Shown piece by piece: positions 1 through 9,236 of a stretch of DNA of 64,000 bases (position 1 is its first letter; every line of letters begins with the position of its first letter). The notes beneath the pieces were generated by a model, which saw only the letters and a list, made by a program, of their open reading frames with translations, did no database searches and was not told the DNA's origin. The stretch is from Pasteurella sp030783905. GTDB taxonomy: Bacteria > Pseudomonadota > Gammaproteobacteria > Enterobacterales > Pasteurellaceae. Where the stretch lies: NCBI GenBank assembly GCA_051122655.1, contig CP182107.1, positions 1 to 64,000 on the forward strand, in the 5' to 3' direction. The position numbers and the translations under genes are program-made.

Positions 1-1353
1 ATGAAACCAGACCTGTCTTCTCTTTGGCAAGAATGCCTTTTACAGCTTCAAGACCAGATTTCATTAACAGATTTTAGTACCTGGTTACGTCCTTTGCAGG
101 CCGATTTTAGCGTACAGAATACCATTGTATTGTACGCCTCTAATGTATTTATTAAACAAAAGGTCGATGAAAGTTATTTAGCTCAATTAACCAAAGTCGC
201 ACAAGAACTCAGTGGCAATACTGAGTTAGTCATACAGGTCAAAGTTGGGATCAAGCCTGAACCCAAACCCGTACAATCCGCTCCCGTCTCAACCAATCAG
301 AAAGAAGAAAAGAAACCACAAACGGTCATTCGTTCTTATTTGAACCCCAAGCACGTGTTTGAAAACTTTGTGGAAGGTAAATCAAACCAACTTGCACGAG
401 CGGTGGCACAGAAAGTGGCAGATAATCCTGGCGAGCCGAGTTCCAACCCACTTTTTTTGTATGGTGGGACGGGATTAGGTAAAACCCACTTATTGCACGC
501 AATTGGGAATGGCATTTTATCTCGCAACGAAAATGCGCGAGTGCTTTATATTCATTCCAATAATTTTATGCAACAAATGGTGAATGCCATGCGCGACAAC
601 AAAATGGATGAGTTTAAAAAATTCTACCGTTCATTGGATGCGTTATTGGTGGATGATATTCAGTTCTTCGCAGAAAAAGAAAAAACACAAGAAGAATTTT
701 TTCATATTTTCAATAACTTGTTTGATACAGGTCGTCAAATCATTCTGACATCGGATCGTTATCCGAAAGAAATTGAAAAATTAGAAGAACGGCTGAAATC
801 CCGTTTTGGTTGGGGATTAACAACAGCGATTGAACCACCGGAGTTGGAAACGCGTGTTGCGATTTTATTAAAGAAAGCTGAAGAAAAGAATATTTATTTG
901 CCTGAAGAAGTGGCGTTTTTTATTGGGCAAAAATTACGTACTAACGTACGCGATCTGGAAGGCGCACTTAATCGTGTGAGCGCAAATGCGGAGTTTATGG
1001 GGGCGGCCATCACGATTGATTTTGTGCGAGAAACCTTAAAAGACATGTTGGCATTGCAAGATAAATTGGTCACGGTAGAGAATATTCAAAAAGTGGTGGC
1101 GGAATATTATCGGATTAAAGTATCGGATTTAAAAGGCAAGAGCCGTTCTCGCTCCATTGCGCGTCCAAGACAATTAGCGATGGCGTTGTCCAAGGAGTTG
1201 ACAAATCGCAGTTTACCCGAAATCGGCAAGAATTTTGGCGATAAAGATCACACTACCGTCTTGCATGCCTGTCGTAAAATTGCGGAACTGAGAGAACAAG
1301 AACATTCTTTAGAAGAGGATTGGTCAAATTTAATCCGTACACTCTCTGTGTAA
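1..1353 (+). CDS. dnaA: Chromosomal replication initiator DnaA
   Basis: DnaA binds oriC DnaA boxes and, as an ATP-bound AAA+ oligomer, opens the origin and loads DnaB. The 450-aa protein has the full family layout: N-terminal domain I (about 1-85), a Pro/Lys-rich linker (about 86-110), an AAA+ core with Walker A GGTGLGKT (155-162) and Walker B LLVDD (215-219), and a C-terminal DNA-binding domain carrying the DHTTV signature near 416. The gene starts at the first base of the window, so its promoter and any upstream DnaA boxes are not visible. It is followed after 13 nt by dnaN and then recF, the classical replication operon order. Identification is secure. Confidence 0.98.
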   Translation: MKPDLSSLWQECLLQLQDQISLTDFSTWLRPLQADFSVQNTIVLYASNVFIKQKVDESYLAQLTKVAQELSGNTELVIQVKVGIKPEPKPVQSAPVSTNQKEEKKPQTVIRSYLNPKHVFENFVEGKSNQLARAVAQKVADNPGEPSSNPLFLYGGTGLGKTHLLHAIGNGILSRNENARVLYIHSNNFMQQMVNAMRDNKMDEFKKFYRSLDALLVDDIQFFAEKEKTQEEFFHIFNNLFDTGRQIILTSDRYPKEIEKLEERLKSRFGWGLTTAIEPPELETRVAILLKKAEEKNIYLPEEVAFFIGQKLRTNVRDLEGALNRVSANAEFMGAAITIDFVRETLKDMLALQDKLVTVENIQKVVAEYYRIKVSDLKGKSRSRSIARPRQLAMALSKELTNRSLPEIGKNFGDKDHTTVLHACRKIAELREQEHSLEEDWSNLIRTLSV

Positions 1354-1366
1354 AAAGGGGAAAAAT

Positions 1367-2467
1367 ATGCAGTTTATTGTTTCAAGAGAAAATTTACTCA
1401 AACCATTGCAACAAGTTTGTGGCGTGCTTAGTAGTCGTCCAAACATTCCTGTACTCAATAATGTGTTATTACAAATTCGTGGTGAACGTTTAGTGATTAC
1501 CGGCACAGATTTAGAAGTTGAGCTTTCCACTGAAACCGCATTATTACGTACGGATTTACAAGGCAGTTTTACGATTCCTGCTAAGAAGTTTTTGGATATT
1601 TGCCGTAGCTTGCCAGAGAACGCTGAAATTTCAGTTAGCTTTGAAGAAGATCGTGCGATTGTGAAATCTGGTCGCAGTAAATTTAACTTATCGACTTTAC
1701 CCGCAGAAGAATACCCAAATTTGACTGATTGGCAATCGGAAGTGGATTTTACCATCGCACAAAGTACATTACGCCGCCTTATTGAAGCCACACAATTTTC
1801 TATGGCGAACCAAGATGCCCGTTATTTCTTGAACGGCATGAAATTTGAAACCGAAGGGAATTTATTGCGTACGGTGGCAACGGATGGACACCGTTTAGCC
1901 GTTTGTACCATTGCGTTAGAACAAGATTTACAAACCCATTCCGTCATTTTGCCACGCAAAGGCGTATTAGAACTGGTTCGTTTATTAGAGAACACCGATT
2001 TACCGGCCCGTTTACAAATTGGTACCAATAATTTACGCATTGATTTAGGTAACATTATTTTTACCTCAAAGCTGATTGACGGACGTTTCCCAGATTATCG
2101 CCGAGTGTTGCCACGCAATGCGACACGCATTTTAGAAGCAGAGTGGGATGTGTTAAAACAAGCTTTTGTGCGGGCAGCCATTTTATCTAATGAGCGTTTC
2201 CGTAGTGTGCGTTTGCAATTAAGTGAAAATCAACTCAACATTACGGCCACCAATCCAGAGCAAGAAGTGGCTGAAGAAATCATTGACGTATCTTATGCGG
2301 GCGAAGAAATGGAAGTGGGCTTTAATGTAAGCTATATTTTAGATGTATTAAATGCGTTAAAATGTCAGCGAGTACGTATGCGTTTGACCGACGCGTCTTC
2401 CAGTTGCTTAATTGAAGATTGTGACGATGCTAGCGCGGAATATGTCATTATGCCAATGCGCTTGTAG
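1367..2467 (+). CDS. dnaN: DNA polymerase III beta sliding clamp
   Basis: This is the beta clamp, a ring-shaped dimer that tethers Pol III and other DNA-repair and replication factors to DNA. The 366-aa length is exactly that of the family, and the N-terminus (MQFIVSRENLLKPLQQV) and C-terminus ending YVIMPMRL are typical; the terminal MPMRL closes the client-binding pocket region. A ribosome-binding site (AAAAGGGGAA) lies just before the ATG. It sits between dnaA and recF on the same strand with short gaps (13 and 17 nt), so it is very likely part of one transcript. Nothing unusual was seen. Confidence 0.98.
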   Translation: MQFIVSRENLLKPLQQVCGVLSSRPNIPVLNNVLLQIRGERLVITGTDLEVELSTETALLRTDLQGSFTIPAKKFLDICRSLPENAEISVSFEEDRAIVKSGRSKFNLSTLPAEEYPNLTDWQSEVDFTIAQSTLRRLIEATQFSMANQDARYFLNGMKFETEGNLLRTVATDGHRLAVCTIALEQDLQTHSVILPRKGVLELVRLLENTDLPARLQIGTNNLRIDLGNIIFTSKLIDGRFPDYRRVLPRNATRILEAEWDVLKQAFVRAAILSNERFRSVRLQLSENQLNITATNPEQEVAEEIIDVSYAGEEMEVGFNVSYILDVLNALKCQRVRMRLTDASSSCLIEDCDDASAEYVIMPMRL

Positions 2468-2484
2468 TTTTATTCGCAAATTTT

Positions 2485-3561
2485 ATGGCCATTTCACGCT
2501 TATTGATTGAAAACTTTCGTAATTTAACAGCCGTGGATCTTGAATTGGATCACGGCTTTAACTTTTTAGTCGGTAACAATGGTAGCGGTAAAACCAGTTT
2601 ATTAGAAGCGATCTTTTATCTCGGTCATGGCCGCTCGTTTAAAAGTGCGGTCAGTAATCGTATTATTTCTTACGAGCAACCACATTTTATCTTGCACGCC
2701 AAAATTCAAGAGCAAGCCCACCAGTGGTCAGTTGGGTTACAAAAATTACGGCAAGGGAATTCGCTAGTAAAAATTAATGGCGAAGACGGTAATAAAATAG
2801 CCGATCTTGCGCATTTACTACCGATGCAATTAATTACCCCCGAAGGTTTAACTTTGTTAAATGGCGGTCCGGTTTATCGCCGTGCTTTTTTAGATTGGGG
2901 CCTCTTTCATCACCACAATCACTTTCATTTAGCTTGGGTAAATTTAAATCGTTTACTCAAACAGCGTAATGCCGCCTTACAACAAGCCACGCATTATCAA
3001 GCGCTTGAAATTTGGGATCGTGAGTTGGTGAAATTGGCTCATCAGGTTAGTGAATGGCGTGCGCAGTATGCAGAAGCATTACGTCCTGAAATTGAACAGA
3101 CTTGTCGCTTATTTTTACCCGAATTGGCGATCAGTGTGAGTTTTCATCAAGGTTGGGAGAAAGAGTGTGACTATGCTGATTTGTTAGTTCGTCATTTTGA
3201 ACGTGATCGGGCAATTGGTTATACGGTATCAGGGCCTCAAAAAGCGGATTTTCGCTTTAAGGCAAATGGGTTACCGGTAGAAGATGTCCTTTCTCGTGGG
3301 CAGCTGAAGTTGTTGATGTGTGCGTTACGCCTTGCGCAAGGTGAACATTTAATGAAACAAAAACAGCGACATTGTCTTTTTTTGATTGATGATTTTGCTT
3401 CTGAATTAGATCAATATAAACGCGCTTTATTGGCCGAGCGTTTGAAACAAAGTGGTTCACAAGTATTTGTAACAGCTATTACAGAAACACAATTAAAACA
3501 AATGCAACCGCAACAACACCGCACTTTTCGGATTGAAGACGGTCGCATCTTACCGCTTTAA
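2485..3561 (+). CDS. recF: DNA replication and repair protein RecF
   Basis: RecF is an SMC-like ATPase that, with RecO and RecR, helps load RecA at single-strand gaps and stalled forks. The 358-aa protein has Walker A GNNGSGKT (30-37), an ABC-type signature (LSRGQLKLL) in the C-terminal third and Walker B FLIDDFASELD. The N-terminal MAISRLLIENFRNL is characteristic. It is the third gene of the dnaA-dnaN-recF run. It ends 5 nt from the stop of a convergent methyltransferase gene, and I see no clear terminator between them. Confidence 0.97.
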   Translation: MAISRLLIENFRNLTAVDLELDHGFNFLVGNNGSGKTSLLEAIFYLGHGRSFKSAVSNRIISYEQPHFILHAKIQEQAHQWSVGLQKLRQGNSLVKINGEDGNKIADLAHLLPMQLITPEGLTLLNGGPVYRRAFLDWGLFHHHNHFHLAWVNLNRLLKQRNAALQQATHYQALEIWDRELVKLAHQVSEWRAQYAEALRPEIEQTCRLFLPELAISVSFHQGWEKECDYADLLVRHFERDRAIGYTVSGPQKADFRFKANGLPVEDVLSRGQLKLLMCALRLAQGEHLMKQKQRHCLFLIDDFASELDQYKRALLAERLKQSGSQVFVTAITETQLKQMQPQQHRTFRIEDGRILPL

Positions 3562-3566
3562 ATACG

Positions 3567-4325
3567 CTATTTTTGGCTACAGATCGCAATAAAATTCAGC
3601 TTATTTTGTGGATCATTAAAGGTTTTAAACATACGTTTAAATTGTTCTCGGTTTTCTGATTTTAGCGCATTTTTAATGATTCTGAAGGTACCTAAAACGC
3701 CCTCATCATAAATCAGTCCCTTAGGAGAAAGTAATGTCATTTCCCCTGAATAGGCATCAATATTACGGAAACCACATTCACGAAATAAACTTTTCCAACC
3801 TGCTTTAGTGAGGGGGGTAACCGTTACATTAATTGCCTCACGTAATTGTGCGAGCACCTGTTGGTGATTTTCGCCAACTAGCATCACATCGTGAGTGAGG
3901 AGAAAACCATCCGGTTTTAATACCCGCCAGTACTCGCGAATGGCTCTCTTTTTCGCTTCAATGGGTAGCATGGTTAACATGGCTTCATTAATCACAATAT
4001 CAAAGCTATTGTCCGCAAAAGGTAATTTCATCGCATTGGCACGCTGTACATGAATCAAATCTTGTAAACCCTCATTACAAATATTTTGATTCGCTTTTTC
4101 CAATGCGTCTTCATCTAAATCCACCCCTTCAATCTGGCAAGCGTATTGTTTGGCTAAGGCAATCGCGGTCGTCCCCATATTACAGGCAACTTCAAGCACC
4201 TTCTTATCCGCTCTAAAATCACCATTTGCAATTAGCCAGTCTGTTGCTTTTTTACCACCCGGACGTAACCGTGTTTTGCCTAACCGTGCTAAAAAATTGT
4301 GCCCAACGTCTGCTTTGCCCATCAT
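3567..4325 (-). CDS. Class I SAM-dependent methyltransferase
   Basis: A 252-aa Rossmann-fold methyltransferase of the Methyltransf_11 type. Motif I reads VLEVACNMGTTAIAL, the acidic end of strand beta-2 is in GVDLDED, and motif IV-like NEAMLTML follows about 55 residues later. The substrate cannot be deduced; small-molecule methylation is more likely than nucleic acid methylation because no target-recognition region is present. The gene is convergent with recF and lies 130 nt downstream of crp on the same strand. The start used is the ATG at the N-terminal MMGKADVGHNF; starting one codon later is equally possible. Confidence 0.8.
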   Translation of the reverse strand: MMGKADVGHNFLARLGKTRLRPGGKKATDWLIANGDFRADKKVLEVACNMGTTAIALAKQYACQIEGVDLDEDALEKANQNICNEGLQDLIHVQRANAMKLPFADNSFDIVINEAMLTMLPIEAKKRAIREYWRVLKPDGFLLTHDVMLVGENHQQVLAQLREAINVTVTPLTKAGWKSLFRECGFRNIDAYSGEMTLLSPKGLIYDEGVLGTFRIIKNALKSENREQFKRMFKTFNDPQNKLNFIAICSQK

Positions 4326-4455
4326 GTACTCCTTAATGTGTTGAATTGAATTTAGCTTACCATGTTCAAATAAAAATAAGAATGAGAATTAACAGATCAT
4401 TTGAATACAAAAAATGCGATCAAATTGACCGCACTTTATTGAGAAACAAGGGAGA

Positions 4456-5097
4456 TTATCTTGTACCGTAAACGACAATCGTTTTGCCATGCGCTGAGAT
4501 CAGGTGTTGATCTTCTAACATTTTGAGAATGCGTCCCACGGTTTCGCGTGAGCAACCCACCATTTGACCAATTTCTTGACGGGTAATTTTAATTTGCATA
4601 CCGTCTGGATGCGTCATGGCTTCTGGCATTTTTGCAAGGTTTAATAAGGTTTGTGCAATACGTCCTGTAACATCTAAGAAGGCTAAATTACTCACTTGTC
4701 TCGACGTGTTTTGTAAGCGACGTGCAAGTTGGGCTGACAGATGCATTAAAATATCGGGATTGACTTGAATTAATTGACGAAATTTTTTATAAGAAATTTC
4801 CGCAATTTCACAAGGGCTTTTTGCTTTAATCCATGCAGAACGTAATTGCCCTTCTTCGAAAAGGCCGGCCTCGCCAAAAAAATCGCCTTGGCTTAGATAG
4901 GTCAAAATCATTTCTTTGCCATCTTCATCTTTGACTAAGACAGCAACGGAACCTTTAATTAGATAATACAATGTTTCGGCTTTTTCACCGGCATGAATCA
5001 ATGTACTTTTGGAAGGATATTTGTGAATATGGCAGTGGGATAGAAACCACTCTAAAGTAGGATCTATCGATGATGTAGTTTGCATTTGTTCTTGCAC
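4456..5097 (-). CDS. crp: cAMP receptor protein CRP
   Basis: CRP is the global catabolite regulator; in Pasteurellaceae it also controls competence genes. The 213-aa protein has an N-terminal cyclic-nucleotide-binding beta-roll with the phosphate-binding cassette GEAGLFEEGQLRSAW, a long dimerisation helix, and a C-terminal winged helix with the recognition helix CSRETVGRILKML. These match enterobacterial CRP closely. It lies 39 nt downstream of the yheU-like gene on the same strand. The recognition helix predicts TGTGA-N6-TCACA sites, and one candidate lies upstream of aspA in this window. Confidence 0.96.
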   Translation of the reverse strand: MQEQMQTTSSIDPTLEWFLSHCHIHKYPSKSTLIHAGEKAETLYYLIKGSVAVLVKDEDGKEMILTYLSQGDFFGEAGLFEEGQLRSAWIKAKSPCEIAEISYKKFRQLIQVNPDILMHLSAQLARRLQNTSRQVSNLAFLDVTGRIAQTLLNLAKMPEAMTHPDGMQIKITRQEIGQMVGCSRETVGRILKMLEDQHLISAHGKTIVVYGTR

Positions 5098-5136
5098 GGA
5101 AGACCTCCATAAACTAATTTGTCCGACAAAGTAGAA

Positions 5137-5355
5137 TCATTCTAACAAGTCCATTTTGTCTTTGATATCAATTGATTCGTGCAGTTCAGACCAAACTATC
5201 ACGACACTACCTTGTTGAATTTGAGAAAGTAAAGCTTGTTTTTTCTGTTCTAAGGAAAGCTCACATTGGCCATAATCTGTGCCCTCCCGTAGAATGAAAC
5301 TTTCCACAATATTGTTTAACGTGTCTTCTTCCAATTCTTGCCAAGGAATGATCAT
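5137..5355 (-). CDS. YheU/UPF0270 family small protein
   Basis: A 72-aa acidic protein starting MIIPWQELEEDTLNNI, which matches the YheU (UPF0270) family of unknown function found in gammaproteobacteria. The family members begin MIIPW, so I placed the start there rather than at an in-frame codon six residues upstream. It lies between slmA (upstream) and crp (downstream) on the minus strand with short spacers, so cotranscription with either is possible. No catalytic motif can be seen. Confidence 0.8.
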   Translation of the reverse strand: MIIPWQELEEDTLNNIVESFILREGTDYGQCELSLEQKKQALLSQIQQGSVVIVWSELHESIDIKDKMDLLE

Positions 5356-5376
5356 ATTCTCACCTAAATTCAAATT

Positions 5377-5976
5377 TTATGCAAATAACCTTTCGAGCAA
5401 TCGCCATTGCTGTTCAAAACCTTGCTGTGCCGAATGACGAAAATTAGAACGAACATAGCGCATAAAATGTCCTTCACAGAGGCTGACAAGGTGCGCAGCA
5501 ATGATGCGTTCTTCGTAATCAAAGCCCTTTCCTTCACGTAGTTTGCGCATTTGTAAGATGTTGATAAATTGCAATTCAAGTCGATCAAAAAATTGGGCGA
5601 CGCGTGCTTGTAATTGTGGTGCTTCAAACATCAAAGCATGTCCGGTCAAAATACGGGTTAAGCCGGGATTTTTGCGTGCAAAATCTAGCACCATTTGCAT
5701 AATATTATGCACACGTGCAGCAGTATGTGTTTCATTTTTAATAGATTGTGTGATACGGGTAAATAAATGCGCTTCCAGATTATCAATCAATGCTTCAAAC
5801 ATTTTCGTTTTGCTTGGGTAATAACGATAAAGTGCGGCTTCTGAAACGCCCACTTCAGCCGCAATGCGAGCTGTTGTCATACGCTCCATTCCCCGTTCTG
5901 AATGTAACATATGCGTCAGAACGGTCAGCACTTGCTGACGGCGTTCTTTCAGACTGCGTTTGAGTGGTTTTTGCAT
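5377..5976 (-). CDS. slmA: Nucleoid occlusion factor SlmA
   Basis: SlmA is a TetR-fold DNA-binding protein that antagonises FtsZ polymerisation over the nucleoid. The 199-aa length fits the family. The N-terminal HTH (TTARIAAEVGVSEAALYRYY) and the all-alpha C-terminal domain are visible. The gene follows dut by 3 nt and coaBC on the same strand, the conserved coaBC-dut-slmA order of gammaproteobacteria, which separates it from ordinary drug-responsive TetR repressors. Confidence 0.95.
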   Translation of the reverse strand: MQKPLKRSLKERRQQVLTVLTHMLHSERGMERMTTARIAAEVGVSEAALYRYYPSKTKMFEALIDNLEAHLFTRITQSIKNETHTAARVHNIMQMVLDFARKNPGLTRILTGHALMFEAPQLQARVAQFFDRLELQFINILQMRKLREGKGFDYEERIIAAHLVSLCEGHFMRYVRSNFRHSAQQGFEQQWRLLERLFA

Positions 5977-5979
5977 AGC

Positions 5980-6435
5980 TTAGTGTTTACCTGAATGTCC
6001 AAATCCACCTTCACCACGATCAGTCTGAACAAAATCATTGACGACATTGAACTCAGCCTGTACGACCGGCACAAACACCAATTGGGCGATACGATCACCT
6101 ATTTCCACTTTAAATGGCTCTGTACTGCGGTTCCATAGCGAGACCATTAAAGGGCCTTGATAATCAGAGTCAATCAAGCCCACTAAATTCCCTAACACGA
6201 TGCCATGTTTATGACCTAAACCAGAACGAGGCAAAATAACGGCCGCAAGCGTAGGATCGGCAATATAAAGAGAGAGACCAGTTGGAATTAATACGGTTTG
6301 TCCAGCATCTACAGTGATTGGTGCATCAATTAAAGCTCTTAAGTCTAAGCCGGCAGATCCTTCTGTGGCATAAGTCGGTAACGGGAATTCCGTACCAATA
6401 CGCTGATCGAGAATTTTGACATCAATTTTTTTCAT
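5980..6435 (-). CDS. dut: Deoxyuridine 5'-triphosphate nucleotidohydrolase
   Basis: dUTPase converts dUTP to dUMP and pyrophosphate, keeping uracil out of DNA and feeding thymidylate synthesis. The 151-aa trimeric-type enzyme shows the canonical motifs: PRSGLGHKHG (motif 2), GLIDSDYQGPL (motif 3), RIAQLVF (motif 4) and the C-terminal glycine-rich arm RGEGGFGHSG (motif 5) that closes over the substrate. It sits between coaBC and slmA on the minus strand with gaps of 15 and 3 nt, so it is cotranscribed with both. Confidence 0.98.
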   Translation of the reverse strand: MKKIDVKILDQRIGTEFPLPTYATEGSAGLDLRALIDAPITVDAGQTVLIPTGLSLYIADPTLAAVILPRSGLGHKHGIVLGNLVGLIDSDYQGPLMVSLWNRSTEPFKVEIGDRIAQLVFVPVVQAEFNVVNDFVQTDRGEGGFGHSGKH

Positions 6436-6450
6436 TCTTTTTCCTATTGT

Positions 6451-7653
6451 TTAAGCTTGGCGATAACGCGTAATAATTTGATTAACTAATTGTTTGGCTA
6501 ATGTTTTTTTGCTGTTTAGTGCTAATTTTGTGCTACCATTTTGCCAGAAAATATGTAGGCTATTTTGGTCTTGCCCAAAGACTTGTCCACCTGATACATC
6601 GTTCGCACAAATCATATCAAGCTTTTTGCGTTGTAGTTTATCTTGTGCATAGTATTCAACATGTTGGGTTTCTGCGGCGAAACCTACGGTAAAAGGACGT
6701 TGTTCTAGCAAATGTCCGATATCTGCAATAATGTCGGGATTTTTGACTAAGGTCAGGTTGATTTCCTCGCCTGCTTTTTTGATCTTTTGTGTAGCAACCT
6801 CAGCAACACGATAATCTGCAACTGCCGCACAACCAATAAATATCTGATTTTCAACCGCACTTTTGAGTGCTTGTTGATGCATGTCTTGAGCAGAAATGAC
6901 ATTAATACGCTGAACTTTTGTTGGGGTAGTTAAATTGACTGGACCGGTGATCAGTGTGACAGTGGCACCTCGTTCAGCAAAGGCTTCAGCAATCGCAAAG
7001 CCCATTTTGCCTGAGCTATGATTACTAATATAACGAACCGGATCAATCGCCTCTTGTGTTGGTCCCGCGGTAATCGCCACCTTTAATCCCACTAGGTCCT
7101 GTTCGATATTGAATAATGCACCAAGTGCGGTATAAATTTCGGATGGTTCAGACATCCGTCCAAGTCCCACATCGCCACAAGCTTGCTCGCCTGCATTGGG
7201 ACCGACAACATGGTAACCTCGTTGAACCAGTGCGGTCAGGTTTTGCTGGGTGATGGATTGTGCAAACATTTGCTGATTCATTGCTGGGGCAAGTAAAAGG
7301 GGCGCCGATGTAGCAAGACAGAGGGTGGAGAGTAAGTCATTTGCCATACCAACGGTTAGGCGCGCCATAAAATCGGTACTTGCCGGGGCAATCACAATCG
7401 CCTCTGCCCATTTAGCTAACTCAATGTGTCCCATGGCTAGTTCAGCTTGGGGATCTAAGAGAGACTGCGCCACGGCATTGCCAGAAATAGCTTGCAACGT
7501 TAGTGGCGTGACAAATTCTGCCGCAGCAGGTGTGAGAACAACACGAACCTCTGCATTGTTTTTACGTAATAAGCGGATCAATTCAATGGATTTATACGCC
7601 GCAATGCCACCAGTGATACCGACGACGATGCGTTTTGATTGAAGGGGTTGCAT
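6451..7653 (-). CDS. coaBC: Bifunctional phosphopantothenoylcysteine decarboxylase/synthetase
   Basis: CoaBC catalyses two steps of coenzyme A synthesis: CTP-dependent ligation of cysteine to 4'-phosphopantothenate and decarboxylation to 4'-phosphopantetheine. The 400-aa protein has an N-terminal flavin-binding CoaC half (GITGGIAAYKSIEL, then APAMNQQM and the substrate-clamp motif ACGDVGLGRMSEP) and a C-terminal CoaB half with VRYISNHSSGKMG. It is the first gene of the coaBC-dut-slmA run, with radC divergent upstream across 179 nt that presumably holds both promoters. Confidence 0.97.
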   Translation of the reverse strand: MQPLQSKRIVVGITGGIAAYKSIELIRLLRKNNAEVRVVLTPAAAEFVTPLTLQAISGNAVAQSLLDPQAELAMGHIELAKWAEAIVIAPASTDFMARLTVGMANDLLSTLCLATSAPLLLAPAMNQQMFAQSITQQNLTALVQRGYHVVGPNAGEQACGDVGLGRMSEPSEIYTALGALFNIEQDLVGLKVAITAGPTQEAIDPVRYISNHSSGKMGFAIAEAFAERGATVTLITGPVNLTTPTKVQRINVISAQDMHQQALKSAVENQIFIGCAAVADYRVAEVATQKIKKAGEEINLTLVKNPDIIADIGHLLEQRPFTVGFAAETQHVEYYAQDKLQRKKLDMICANDVSGGQVFGQDQNSLHIFWQNGSTKLALNSKKTLAKQLVNQIITRYRQA

Positions 7654-7832
7654 GGTGAATCCTCGCGCTTAATGGTTATGCAAATCAACGAAGACGTTAT
7701 TTTACTGTAATTTTTACCAAGAAAGAATGGTATTTTTGCGATCTTATTTCCAATCTGTTGCATGATCATTTTTCTTGATAAGTGATATCCGTCACTTTAC
7801 TCCGTCATGAGATAAATTAGAGAGATGAAAAC

Positions 7833-8507
7833 ATGTCGAATCAAATAGAGATGATGAGTTTGATGCCACGTGAAAAATTATTGCGTTTTGGTGCCCCCGC
7901 TTTAACGGATGAAGAATTGCTCGCGATTTTTTTAAGAACGGGGATAAAAGGCTGTTCGGTCATGCAACTTTCGCGGCAAGTTCTACATCATTTTCGCTCG
8001 TTAAGAGGCTTAATGTCAGCGACGCAAGATCAGTTTTGTCAAGTGAAGGGACTCGGCATCACACAATTTATTCAACTGCAAGCCTGTACTGAAATGAGTA
8101 AACGCTATTTGCAAGAAGAATTAAAATTAACACAGGCGTTTAAAAATTCTGATAATGTGCGACTTTACTTGCAGGCAACCTTGGAAAATAAAGAAAGAGA
8201 AGTTTTTCAGGTTCTTTTTTTAGACAATCAACATCGTTTGATCAAACAAGAAGAAATGTTTTTAGGCACGATTAACTGTACCACAATTCATCCGAGAGAA
8301 ATTGTAAAAAGTGCACTATTTTGTAATGCCGCCGCATTAATTTTAGCCCATAATCACCCTTCGGGAAATTCAGACCCGAGCGGGTCAGATAAAATGATCA
8401 CGGCCAAGATCCAAGCGGCTGCAGAGTTAGTTGAAATCCGCATTCTCGATCATTTTGTGATAGGGAAAGGTTGTTACTATTCGTTTGCTGAAAATGGACT
8501 CCTATAA
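7833..8507 (+). CDS. radC: RadC/YicR family JAB-domain protein
   Basis: The 224-aa UPF0758 protein has an N-terminal helix-hairpin-helix-like region and a C-terminal JAB/MPN metalloprotease-like domain, with the zinc-binding motif AHNHPSGNSDPS and an upstream catalytic-type Glu in VLFLDNQHRLIKQEE. The historical DNA-repair role of RadC has been questioned in the literature, and the biochemical activity is not established. It is divergent from coaBC and precedes rpmB, as in E. coli (yicR-rpmB-rpmG-mutM). Confidence 0.9.
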   Translation: MSNQIEMMSLMPREKLLRFGAPALTDEELLAIFLRTGIKGCSVMQLSRQVLHHFRSLRGLMSATQDQFCQVKGLGITQFIQLQACTEMSKRYLQEELKLTQAFKNSDNVRLYLQATLENKEREVFQVLFLDNQHRLIKQEEMFLGTINCTTIHPREIVKSALFCNAAALILAHNHPSGNSDPSGSDKMITAKIQAAAELVEIRILDHFVIGKGCYYSFAENGLL

Positions 8508-8577
8508 GGTTTTTTGTTACCATTCGATTTCTTGGCGAAAATTTTTACATTAATTTGTTGAAATATGGTATTTAGGC

Positions 8578-8606
8578 TTGAGAATAAAAGATAAAGTGAG
8601 TATAAT
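8578..8606 (+). promoter_or_regulatory. Sigma70-type promoter of rpmB-rpmG
   Basis: TTGAGA (8578-8583), a 17-nt spacer, then a perfect TATAAT (8601-8606). Transcription would start near 8613, leaving a leader of about 135 nt before the rpmB ATG. The location downstream of radC and upstream of the ribosomal-protein genes fits a strong growth-linked promoter. Assigned by consensus only. Confidence 0.7.
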
Positions 8607-8747
8607 TCACCACCTTTAATATAGTATGCGGGTCGGCTACAGCGACCTGACGAGGTTGCGTTTAAAACTGATAAAGTCGATATTGACGTAGTTTTATGTA
8701 ATCCGAACCCTAAGCTCGAGCTTATATTTGATTTATTGGAGATTAAT

Positions 8748-8984
8748 ATGTCTAGAGTCTGTCAAGTAACAGGCAAGCGTCCAGCAGTTGGTAACAACCG
8801 CTCACACGCAATGAACGCGACTAAGCGTCGTTTCCTACCAAACCTTCATACTCACCGTTTCTGGGTTGAGAGTGAAAAACGTTTCGTAACTTTACGCTTA
8901 ACTGCGAAAGGTATGCGTATTATCGATAAAAAAGGCATTGATGCAGTTTTAGCTGATATCCGTGCGCGTGGCGAGAAAATCTAA
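8748..8984 (+). CDS. rpmB: 50S ribosomal protein L28
   Basis: A 78-aa basic protein starting MSRVCQVTGKRP, the typical bL28 N-terminus. I chose this ATG over an in-frame one four codons upstream because all family members start at MSRVC and a TTGGAGAT ribosome-binding site lies just before it. It is followed by rpmG after 11 nt, the conserved rpmB-rpmG pair. Confidence 0.97.
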   Translation: MSRVCQVTGKRPAVGNNRSHAMNATKRRFLPNLHTHRFWVESEKRFVTLRLTAKGMRIIDKKGIDAVLADIRARGEKI

Positions 8985-8995
8985 GGAGCTAAAAC

Positions 8996-9166
8996 ATGGC
9001 AGCTAAAGGACCTCGTGAGAAAATCAAATTAGTTTCAACTGCAGAAACTGGTCATTTTTACACTACGACTAAAAACAAACGTAATATGCCTGAAAAAATG
9101 GAAATCAAAAAATACGATCCAGTTGTGCGTAAACACGTTGTTTATAAAGAAGCTAAAATCAAATAA
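8996..9166 (+). CDS. rpmG: 50S ribosomal protein L33
   Basis: A 56-aa ORF starting [20 protein letters not shown] and ending [11 protein letters not shown], which matches bL33. It has no cysteine pairs, so it is the zinc-free (C-minus) form. An AAGGAG ribosome-binding site precedes the ATG. It is cotranscribed with rpmB and followed by a strong terminator. The coding region was read directly from the sequence because it is shorter than usual ORF cut-offs. Confidence 0.97.
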
Positions 9167-9185
9167 TTTTAGTGAGTCTATTTCG

Positions 9186-9213
9186 AAAAACCCGACATTG
9201 TTCGGGTTTTTTT
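9186..9213 (+). terminator. Rho-independent terminator after rpmG
   Basis: A 10-bp stem AAAAACCCGA / TCGGGTTTTT (9186-9195 and 9202-9211) with a 6-nt loop, ending in a T tract. It lies 20 nt after the rpmG stop and just before the mutM start, so mutM is expressed by readthrough or from its own promoter. Confidence 0.85.
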
Positions 9214-9236
9214 ATAACAGAAATTTGAGGATTATC

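Noticed and set aside
8607..8747. Riboswitch in the rpmB leader
   Set aside because: The 140-nt leader is long, but I see no recognisable riboswitch core or terminator/anti-terminator pair.
9123..9236. Longer mutM reading frame starting within rpmG
   Set aside because: MutM needs Pro2 at its mature N-terminus; the internal ATG giving MPELPEV is the only sensible start.
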